A stretch of DNA of 64,000 nucleotides from NCBI GenBank assembly GCA_003260075.1, contig QLIY01000008.1, forward strand, positions 186,001 through 250,000, in the 5' to 3' direction. The position numbers were made by a program, and so were the translations under genes. Within the stretch, counting starts at the first letter, position 1, and each line of letters opens with the position of its first letter. Under the pieces are notes generated by a model that was not told the DNA's origin, searched no databases, and was given only the letters and a program-made list of their open reading frames with translations. This document shows, piece by piece, positions 50,301 through 62,300 of this stretch. The DNA comes from Phallusia mammillata. Taxonomy: Eukaryota > Chordata > Ascidiacea > Phlebobranchia > Ascidiidae.

Positions 50301-53300
50301 ATCAAATTGCGTTGGTTTTTANATATTTAAATCATTTATAAAACAAACTCCGATAAAGTTGTGAGCTCTATAAACTTGATATTACTTAAGACAGCAAAAG
50401 CTTATATGTTCGTTTTTGATACTAAACAAATGTTGTCTAACACACATTTCACAACGAAACAGTAAATATGGCGAACTTTTCAATATTTTGAAGTGGCAAA
50501 AAACATGACTCCACCAATGAGCACGTGACCAAAATAACGTCACGCTTTACTAACCTCTCGTCGCTGACGTCATTGAACTCGTTGATCCATCTTTGCCTGG
50601 ACTTTCCCAACGACGAGCCGTCCATGCGAAAATAGTCCACGTTTTTGTACCAGGTTTGATGAAAACCCGGTGGGTGGCTCTCCTCGGCGCCCCCTTGTGG
50701 CAGATCGGTTTCCATGCCAACGCACAGGCTGGTGGAAAGGGCCAACATCTCCTCGATAAGGTCGAGAGACAACAGACTTTGGCTGAAAACGAGACTGAAA
50801 CAAAAAAAATACAATTTTTATGGTTTGGTAAAAGAAGAACTTGCACGCGAGCTTCTATGTGGCAAACATTTCTCTTTTGTAAATTTTTTAATAATCACAG
50901 TTGTCATCATCAGTGCTATGTGGTTTGGTGAAAAAAACGTACATGAGGTATTTAAATTTGAATAAGCGATATTGATCAAAAGCAAAACCGCCAGATAGGT
51001 TTCATGCAGTAAATACTTCGTTATACTTCGTTAACAAAATCTTTCACGATAAGTAGGCAAGAGGTTAACAGCTTTATACAATATGCGTGTGAAGGTCATA
51101 TCCATGTAGTATTAAACATTTCCATATGACGCACACAAAAGGTACGTTGGAAAGTTAAGCCCGGTAACCCCCCCCCCAAACCAACAACAGATGGAATTGT
51201 TAGTTACATAACAATTGGTGGTTAAAACAAACAAACACGATTGTTACATGAATATTTGATTAAATTAACAGATTGCCCAAAAAGCAAGCAATCACGGCCA
51301 TATGTTATGGAGATTTCATGTAAATTTGACACCTGTAATGGTCTGGATTAAGCGCATATTAACGTTGTGTGGGATGTATATAATGGCGGTTTGAATTTTT
51401 TTAAATTTGTTCGTTGTTTTCGCGCTAGGTTGATGGCAGAATGATGCACAAGAACGACTCAAGCTATGGAGATCTCCACCGAGAGCTGGAAACAATGAAA
51501 GAAAATCAGAACCAACTGTTTCTTATGTTGAACGGTTAGTACGTTTGACATGTGTTAAGATACAAGTGTATAGTGGTGCACGGCACATAAGTTTGAATGT
51601 AAACATGCTTGAATCGTATTTCAATCGCAAAAAGGATTGGATTCGAATGTGTTTGAATGTGCATGTCGGCATCTAAAAGCGTTTAATTTAAAAATACATA
51701 AGGGTGTATAAGTGTTTTAAGATAGAACTATTCGAAACTTATTTGAATGTATTTGTGTCAAAAAATTATTTGGATCCAAAAGTATTTTTACCGAGAAAAA
51801 TATTAAGTATTTTAAAAGTAAATGAGAATAAAAGTATTCGTATCTTAAAACATTTTCGAACAAAAATATTAAATCTAAAAACTTTTAAATGAAATGTTTT
51901 CAAATCTTAATGTAAATATTTAATAGATTTGTGCCAAAAACATTTGTTTTGCTTGTTTTTGTTATCCAACAAAACTTTTGCAGCATATTTTTTGCAGGTG
52001 CGTTCATTTTCTCGATGCAATGCGGGTTTGCGTTTCTCGAAGCTGGTTCGGTTCGCAGCAAAAACACTGTGAACATATTGATGAAAAACATTCTCGACTT
52101 GGGCATTGGAGCCGTGGCTTTCTGGGGATTTGGATATGGTTTCGCTTATGGTGACCCTGGCAACGGGTTCATTGGATTCGGTCAATTTTTCACCGGCGGT
52201 GTTAGTATTAAACCGGCAAGTTTGAGATTAGCTGTACAACTTAAAGAATTTGGTTTGATGCTGTAAACCAGGGGTGTCCAACCCGTGGCCCGCAGATAGG
52301 TTCTGAGTGGCCCGCGCGGTATTTTTCGAAATAACTTTATTATAACTTGATTATTAACTTTTTTATGGCGTACTTTCATTCCAAAAAATTGGCATTTATT
52401 GTTTGCGTTCTTTTTTTTATTAATAGAGACAACTGTTCAAGTTACTAAAAAACAAACAGCTAGTAACGGCAACAGAATATTACAAGAAAGGTGGATATGT
52501 GGCTTTAAATCCCCTGTAAGATCATTAGTTTCTGACAGCCATGTGGAAAACTCGCTTTGCATTGTTACAAATGCTGACGTGTATTAAAAACTTTGTTGAC
52601 TTTACTATACCTTGCTGTGTTTATTGTTCTTAAAATTGTAAACGAGGATAAGACACATTTCTAAGATTAGAATTTTGGTGTGAGGATTTTAATTAGAAGT
52701 TTATTTCTAAGATTACAAATTAGCAGTAAACACTCAAGTGGCCCGCGCAATCATTCGTAAACCGCATGTGGCCCTTTGTCCAAAAAGGTTGGACACCCCT
52801 GCTGTAAACTATAATATGTGTTTTTTTATAGCTTAACAAAGTTTTTGTAGTTAAAACTTTACCCCAAAAAAATTTTTTCGACTTGTTCTGCTACTTTAAA
52901 CTTATTTTCTTTGCTCAATAATCAACTATTTGAATGACAAATTCAATTAAAAATGTGTACAAATTGATAAAAAAAACGTTTGTTGAAAACTTTACGTAAA
53001 TTCTAATCTGTTTAAAAACCAGTGGTTCCCAAAACGGGAAGGAATTCCTCCCCAGGGTGGATTTAACTTCCGATTTGAAAGTGTTTTGTAAAAAGAAACT
53101 TCAGCTTTTCAAAATTTAACCTGTGAAGTTGAAAAAGACCCATTTTAATTGATATATGTATGGTTTAGCATTTATTATTGGGGAGGAACAAAAATGTTTT
53201 GAATTGTAAGGAAGGAATTAGTCAAAAAAGGTTCTTAACCACTGGTTGACTTTCATACTTTACTTGTTAGTTGTATGACAAATTAGAAACAGAAAAAAGA

Positions 53301-56300
53301 TATGAAGAAACAAATAAATTCTTTTCTTGAACTTTATTTCAGGTTGTTCACCACGATTATAACACAACATTTCTGGTGTCAGATCCGCAAGGTTTTCATG
53401 CCGCCTGGTTTTTCCAGTACGTATTCGCAGCCACCGCGGCAACCATCGTATCAGGAGCAATGGCTGAACGAACCCAGTTTTACGCTTACATCGCGTACAG
53501 CTTCGTTATTACCGGTAAGTGGAAAAATACTACTACGCAATTTTGACCCGTTTAGCTAAGATGAATATATTCAAACTGGGATCAGTCCTGAAGCGTCCAT
53601 GTAGGCCCAGCGCCCATGGCATACTCATTTATAGTACGTGAGTCCCGGAAAAACTGCCTTGCCATATGGTGATTGCTTGGGTGATCTATTTGAATCGGTA
53701 TAACGCTTTCACTGGGCCTGGCGTACTTTGATTTGACCCGTTTAGCAATATTTTTATTTACATCATATGAATTTTTAGTTTTGTATTTTAATTTAAAAGT
53801 GGTATCATCAATGTTCTGTTTTAATAAAATATTAATTATGACGTTATGGTGTTGTTGATTATGAGGCCACAATTCGAAAATTTTGCATCAAAATGTTTGT
53901 AACGGTAGAAGACTTTGATCGAGTACGGTACATACACCAGTTTTCGGTGGAGTTCAAAATTCAAACACATGTTAACTTCATTTGTTTATGTGCAATAGTC
54001 GACAGATTTCGTTTGACCGAGGAAAATTAAAAGCGGGCTGAAAATTGAGGCCAAACCGTACCCCAACTAAAAATAAAGCCCCAAACCTGGTCCGAAAGGA
54101 CATTTTAAGGCCAAAGCCGGAGTTTGGCCTGAAAGTTGGTGTGATTGCGGCCAAAAATGAGGTTAAAGCCCAGTCCGACTTACAACTCTGCGACAAATAT
54201 TATTTTACTAAACGCTTTGCTTGGAAATGGCTCCCAATTACTGTCCTTGGCTTGTTCCACCATTAATCAACCACCTTTTTTATCGCTATTTCAGGTTTCG
54301 TCTACCCAACAGTTGCACACTGGGTATGGTCGTCGGACGGGTGGCTCAGCTCAGGAGCAGGTACCGGGCTCTACATGCAGGATTTCGCTGGAAGTGCTGC
54401 GGTTCATTTATGTGGAGGAACTGCTGCTTTCGTTGGGTCAAAGATACTCGGACCTCGGGCCGGAAGGTATATCCTTTTACCGGGGGGGGGGGCGACAAAA
54501 AAAATTAAAAGCCGGCCTAAAATGGAGGCCAAAACCGAACCCCAACAGAAAAAAGCCCAAAACCTGGCCCGAAACGATCATTTTTAAAAACAAAGCCGGA
54601 ATTTGGCCTGAAAGTTGGTGTAATTGCCACCAAAAATGAGGTTTAAGTCCCAGTCTGACTTAAAACTCTGCGACAAATATTACTCTACTGAGCACTCTGC
54701 TTGAAAATGACTGCCTTGGTTTGTTCCACAATTAATCAACAATCCCTTTTTATCGCTATTTCAGGTTTCGTCTACCCAACAGTTGCACACTGGGGGGGGG
54801 GGGGGTGCACCGTGCTTGCCTAGGAGCAATAGCTTATATATTAAACACAATTTGTGGTAGTGGTGTAGTGAAATTTGCGTATGTAAGTAAAATATGGATT
54901 GGAAGTATCCGAACGAAATATTTTTTCGTGTAAAGCGAGGGATATGGCGCAACACGTACGAGCGGAAATTCGTTTGGCTATAGTTTGTTTGTTTGTCAAA
55001 GACCCAATTTTCTTACTAAGTATTGTGTTTTCTTATTTAGTATTGAAAGCTTGTTGTACGACAGCTTGTGTAGTTAAGTACCTTTACCACAGCACTAAAC
55101 TACATCAATAGACGCTTTGCACTTAGTGTAAAAAATATAGCAGAGACTTGACAATGTGCTTGTTTCATTCATTAGATTTTCAAAGACAGGCACACCGAAA
55201 AGCATCGACGGTCACAGCGTTGCATCGATGAGTTTGGGAGCTTTTATGCTGATGGTTGGATTTCTTGCGTTCAACGGGGGATCGAAACAAAGCATCACAG
55301 GTAAGTTAAAGTTTGGAGTGTTTGTAGCATAGTGCCCAATATAATAATATCAAGGCATGTTACGCCAGTGGTGGGATTCAGCCGTTTCGCACTAGTTCTA
55401 TAGAACCGTCTCACGAAATTTTATGAGATCAGCGAATCGGTTAGCATTACTGGTTACTGTCAATGGACTTTTGTGATAGAACCGGCTGACAAAAAATTGA
55501 ACCCTATCACTAATGTAAGATTAGAAGAGTTTGCCGAAACTCGGGAACTAAATAAAAAATTTAAATAAGAAAAATTTAACAACTTTTCCTTTCACCAAAT
55601 AAAATAACAGTCTGCCGATAGATTGTTAAAAAACAACACGTAGTGAAAAGTATGTGTACGGTGCAAGACAAATAAGGCTGTAAACAAGTGCAGAGCCATA
55701 ATTACAACACTGGATTACATATCTAGTGCTTTTGACTTATTAAAATTCGAGTTTTCAGCGTTATTTGCCTTTTAAATAGTATGAAAATTAAGTAGAGCGA
55801 AATGCACCGGCTGAAATAGAGGATTTTGGTGTCAAATTGTAAGCATCAAATTCTAACCTTAAAGACCTTAACAATTTTGTTGGTATTTGGCAATAGTGTT
55901 TTTTCAAATCTTTTTCCTCATTACAACATTTTGATTCGGTATGGCGTCTTTAATGGGCCTGGCGTACTGTTATTTACAACATTTTGATTTACAGAACCGG
56001 GCGACGGAGCGGAAATGTCGTTGGCAGTGATGAACACGGTGCTGGGTGGCGCAGTTTCAAGTTTGGTGACAACAGCTACAAATAAAATCTACCACATGTA
56101 CACAACAGGGTGTGGGCATTGGTCCCTTCCCATGGCTATCAACGGAGCTTTAATAGGTAAAATATTAAATATACGTTGTTTGAAAAGTACACAATGCCTG
56201 TACAAGGCGTTGTGCCGAATCTACCACTTCTTTCAAGCAGGGGTTCAAAACCAGGGGTCGAAGTGATTTCTCCCATTTCATCAGAATAAAACACAAAAAT

Positions 56301-59300
56301 TGCATTGTGATGCTGTCGAAAGTCCTGAAATGGTTTAAACATGTTGCCTAATTAGGCGAAAGACATGGTTTATAGCAGACAAAAGTATTCTGGTAAAAGG
56401 TGCACTAATTCGTCGAGCTTTTGGGAGTAAAAGGACACACCAGAATAAAAAAAATCGACCTGATTTATGCACTGTTTTGAAAATTTTCCGTCATTATCAA
56501 AACACAAATTCACCCCGCAACAAACTTTCCACTGATCTTCTTTAATTCTTCAACTCAGTAGCCTTTCCACTATTTGCACAGGAATGGTATCAATGTGTGC
56601 CGGGTGCAATGACATCGAACCTTGGGCTGCCGTCCTTATCGGTTTCATCGCCGGAAGCTCTTTCCTGTTCGCACGCCTCCTAGTGGTCAAACTGAAGGTA
56701 GACGACCCAGTGGATGCCGTGGCCGTGCATTTCTGTGGTGGTGAGTTTAGATCAGTGGTTCTCAACGGCGGCTTTCGGGGCCGCATGAGGCTCCCAACTA
56801 CTTATTTTGTGACTCGCACCAGACCTCAGAAATCCACTGAACATTACTATTTTAGCTTTCAAAGTAATAATCTTTAGTGATTTTCTCAAAGGTTTCGTGT
56901 TTTTTCGGCTCCCTACACACTTAAAAAACTACCATTAGGCCCCGGCAATAAAAAAAGTTTGAGAACCACTGGTTTAGTTAGTCGGCAGCATTAAAGGATC
57001 TCAAAAAGGAGTTAAATTTACCTCCAAATTGTAAAGTTAGTCTGTTTTTTTTCCGCATATGGAACATATTATTGCTAACCAAAACGGGTGAGAATGCACA
57101 CACAATGCACGCTGTTTCAACTTTTCAAGTACTCATCAGTGTCGCTGGTGACGTGACGAGACGAGTTTCGCAAATTTGAGATGTTGCAAACAAATTTCTG
57201 AATATTTTTTATACACCGATGTATAATATAGCTTTTTTCAGGATTAATCGGAACAATCCTGACTCCGATTTTTGCAATTCGCGGACAATCTGACGAGTTC
57301 GGACATCCGGTGGGTGGCGTAGTATATGGTGGAGGAGTGTTGGCTTGGAGTGGATTCGGATGGAACTTACTTGGAACAATTTGCATATTTCTATGGACAG
57401 GTATGGAAAAGTAAAAAACAGCCACTTAACAAAACTTGACACCAATTAGAAACAATTCATAGCCGAGTCCACCAAGCAATAATCGAAAGCATTGAAGTTT
57501 GATATGTTTTGTTTCAAATACATACATTTGACGAAAATCTTTTAAGTAACCTATTGATCAACTAAAAAAATTGACTCTTGTTTTATTTGTTTCCAATATC
57601 TCAGTTGTTTTGGTTCATATATCATGCAACATTTTCGTGAAGAATTTTGTGGCTTTGGAAAAACTTTGTAAGAGCCTTCATCTTTGTCGTCCTCTTGTGT
57701 TTCAGGATCTCTTTGCTCAATCTTGTTTTACGCACTCATGCGGTTCGGATTTCTCCGCATCCCAAGTCACGTGGAAATCGCCGGAATCGATCAACACGAG
57801 CACGGTGACGTTATGTACCCAGATGTCGTCATCAAAAAGTAAGTGGTGACGTCATCACCGCATAAATGTGTAAAAATAAATGTCACAGGAGAATTTTCAA
57901 ACTTATTGTACATGAGGAAGCTGGTAGATTTCCGACATTAAAAATTTGTGATTTTTTTAGTTGTTAACTATTGTGCGACTTGCCTTTGTTGTGCGGCCCA
58001 CAGTCTAATCAAGTTGATTGCACGGGGAAGGAATATGTCGTGGGTTCGAATCCAACCGCAGGCTAGATTTTATAGATTGTGCCTTGCCATATGGGAGTGC
58101 TTGGTGACCGGCTGATTCGGTATGACGCCTTTAATGGGCCTGGCGTACTATGATTTCCACATAAGTGTGCCGTGATCGCATGCACACTTCAGGACTGATC
58201 CCAGTTATGCATTTATTTTACTGCGTTGATTGCATTTGGTCTATCAGTGATAAAGTTTGTACGCCTCAGTTCAAAAGGTTTTAAAGACATCACAGTGTCC
58301 GAAATGTATTTTTCGTATCAGGCTTACAGTATATATTTTTGGATTTCAGCGAACAAATCTCAATGGAATTTGACAACAACCGGAATGTAACTTCCATCAC
58401 AACCACCACTGAAGGAGTGAACCCGAACAACTTGAGCACACCGCCTCCACCGTTCGAAGCTTGGGCGAAAAGCAACGAAGCAAAACCGCCAGGAGCAATG
58501 GTGGGGGGGGGGAGGGGTACAAAAAACCCAACTGCTTTATGTTTAAAGACAAACACTGATGAGGAAAAATACTTAAAAAACCTTAACACTTATTGCTTAA
58601 AGACATAATTTTATTTTTTTTGGGGGGGGGGCAGTATACTTTTTTTGCATTTCAGCGAGCAAATCTCCATGGAATTTGACAACAACCGAAATGTGACATC
58701 CATCACAACCACCACTGAGGGAGTGAACCCGAACAACTTGAGCACACCTCCTCCACCGTTCGAAGCTTGGGCAAAAAGTAACGAAGCAAAACCGCCAGGA
58801 ACAATGGTCGATTAAGTCAAATTAAGAGGGATGAAGAAATAAAGAAGAAAAATGAAGACTTTTTTTCAAGACTGCTTGGGAACATTGACTTTAGATGTTT
58901 TGATTGTTACGGGGGTACAAAAAACCCAACTGCTTTATGTTTAAAGACAAACTCTGATGAGGAAAAATACATAAAAAACCTTAACACTTATTGCTTAAAG
59001 ACATAATTTTATTTTTTTTAAGAAATAAATATATTGGCAAGCTATTTTGTACAAAACAGTAGAGAAAAGTTGATTTAAAGTAAACAATTGTTTACAAAGA
59101 AGTGCAACATGTTTTCCGTATTTTGTTATTGTGGATTTTTGTAAATAATTTTTTTGATGTTTTGTTTCCATAAATATGAACAACTTAAATCTTTATTCAA
59201 GACTTCAAATCAGTTATTATGAACAGCAGGTTGCAATCACACTCTGTGTAACTTTTCCCAGTCGCTGTAAATGTCTTACTAAAGATCCGTATCAATACCA

Positions 59301-62300
59301 GGAGTCACATATTAAACTGCTATGTTATTGTTTGATTTATGTGTTTTTGTATGTTGAAGAAATCAGGGGGTATTTTGAAATAAATTTTCAATTGATATTA
59401 GACTAAACCAAGCATTTAAGATAAAAGAACGGCAATCAGAGTTATAAGCCCGAAACCCTGCCAGAACATTGCAACAAAGCCTGAGTTAGGCCTAAAAGTT
59501 AGTGAAGTTGTGACACAAATAAAGCCGAATGTAAAGTCAGGCCCAATAAGAGCCCGATTGATTTAAATTTATCCTGAACCTGCCCGAAACTCACAAATCT
59601 TGCCTCAAAAACTTATTCAAATAGAATCTCCAGTTTGTAAGTAGGGGGGGGGGGGTTGTGACACAAATAAAGCCGAATGTGAAGTCAGGCCCAATAAGAG
59701 CCCGATTGATTTAAATTTATCCCGAACCTGCCCGAAACTCACTAATCTTGCCTCAAAAACTTATTCAAATAGAATCTCCAGTTTGTAAGTATCTTCAACG
59801 TAAAAAATGCTTAAAACTAAGAGTCTGTCGTGTCCCTGATTTGCAATAAACTAACTTTTTTGGGCTATTCATGTCTGATATGTGTATAAGACCACAAGTT
59901 AATAAAACGATCATGAAGGCAAGGTTGAAGACAGTGCACACTGTTTCGACCTATAAGGTCCCATTAATGCAGCTGGTAACAAGACATAGACCGTATTGAC
60001 TAACATAGCCATCCAGAGCGGATATCAAAAAAACATATAATTATTTGACTTACACTTTGTCGTTGCATTCCCTTGCGTGTCTCAGAATCTCAAACAAAAC
60101 CATTATTTTTCCGCTCACATCAAATCTCTTGTAAGCATCGGTTTGTTGGTTCAGTAATCCTGCGTACCACGTGTCTGAGTCTTCGTGCTTTGTGTCGTCA
60201 CAGTTGCCGTTTATCTCCGTCACAATACAATCTGAATAGTGGAAGAACGTTTTTACTTTGAATGTAGGCAAATTATTGTTTATTAATTACAATGGACGTT
60301 TTTTTATTCATTTAATCATCTAAAGTCATTAGAACTAGTTTGCAACTAATAAGGAATAGAAAACAATTTTGTTTGTTATTTTACAAACAGTCCTCTTTTT
60401 TAAACAAAATTGCGATTATTGCAGCATGCAACGGATTTAAAAAATTCCATTTTCAACACGCAGTCAATATGTTTTGCAGCCGTGTCCAAAATCTACACTC
60501 TTACCATTGTCGGAACTTTCACTTGTGTCTCCCACCACAAGTCGAGACCGCGGTTTCTTAACTAAAACATATTTAAAATGTAAACGGACGTTATTTTTCA
60601 ACGTTGTTTAAATTTATGGAATATCTACAGATCATGTAAAATCAACAATAAATTGTTAATGCAGAAACAAGCAAGAAACTATTTCTTAATCACAAAGTAA
60701 AAAAAAACACAAACAAATATATTGGATCATGTACAGCCAAGCTCACAATTGAAGCGTGTGGCATGGTGTAAAAAATGTGATATAACGTAAGTTGTGTTTA
60801 AGACAACCTAAACCAATGGTTTAAAACCAAAAAACTTTGAATTTAAAAGGTGAGTAATCACTGTTTGATTTTGATTTGTTAAGTTTACGATTAAAATTCG
60901 AAAGAAGGTGATAAAAGGAACCGCTACCTAGTATTCACGAACCCATAAATGCTTGAAAGAACATTTTAATCCAAATTTTTATTTATTCTTTTTGAATTCA
61001 GCAAAAACTTACCTGGTGAATTTTCAATCTGACCACGGAGCTTGTATCTCCCACACTTCCTCCTCGGTTTCCTCTCCTTTTCTCTTTCTTTCTCCTCTTC
61101 ACTTTCCTCGGAGTAATCCCCCTCCTCCTCCTCGTCGCTCTCACTATTCTCTTCTTTGCTCTCACTATTCTCCTCCTCGCTCTCATCTTCGCTGTCTTTA
61201 AGACGACGAGATCGCACACTGTGAGAAATACAAGGAGTGTGAGTTAATGCAGGTCAAACATCAAAAACGAGTAACACATTACATGCAAACTACTTGCAGT
61301 ATGAAAACACATGTAAAAACTGTAGTCCAGTGGTGGGATTCAGCCGGTTCGCACCGGTTCTATAGAACCGTCTCACGAAATTTTATGAGATCAGCGAACC
61401 GGTTAGCATTACTGGTTACTGTCAATGGACTTTTTGTAACAGAACCGGCTGAAAAATATGACTTTTGTGATAGAACCGGNATTTTATGAGACCAGCGAAC
61501 CGGTTAGCATTACTGGTTACTGTCAATGGACTTTTTGTAACAGAACCGGCTGAAAAATATGACTTTTGTGATACAACCGGCTGACAAAAAAATTGAGTTC
61601 CCCCACTGCTGTAGTTGTATAAAGTTAAAGAAAAAAATACCGCGACGCCTTGACCAAGACGCTAGACTTTCAAGTAAAACATATTTAAAAAACCGGTAAA
61701 ATATTTGATTCCGACTAAACTATAAGTGTAAAAAATAGGACTTCTTCCATTGTATTAGAGTCAGTGTTGGGATTCAAATTTAATGCTAACCGGTTCGCTG
61801 ATCTCATAAAATTGTGATGGTTCTATAGAACTGGTGCGAACCGGCTGAATCTACCACTGGTTAGAGTCATCCTGAATGTAGTAGTTATTGCAGATAAATC
61901 TTTTCTAAAGGATAATTTGAACAAGCAATTTTTAGTAAGTGGGATTAGTGTGCCAAAAAAGGTTAGGGGTAAATTTTGGATTCCAAATCTGCCAATTCCG
62001 AATCGGTAAACAAGATAAAAGTTGGGAATCTCTGATTAAGCAACATGTATAAAAAGATGACAAATGAACCTTCTTGTTGTAGCAGAGGTATTTTTGGTTT
62101 CATCATCGCTATCGATCAAATTGACAATTCCATTTGGCTTGTTAGATTCCTTGTCGTCCGTAGGCTTTTCTTCACACCTGAATTTAGAGCATGTTATTAA
62201 AATCCCCATTTAAATAATTCGGTTTGTCGGCAAACACATTGACATCATGGAGTCGCAAACTTTTTTCGTTTTATTACGGATGTAACAGAGGTGGGACATG

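Noticed and set aside
52399..52587. Possible transposase remnant inside the 533-bp MITE
   Set aside because: Only 62 codons, with no hAT transposase motif visible.
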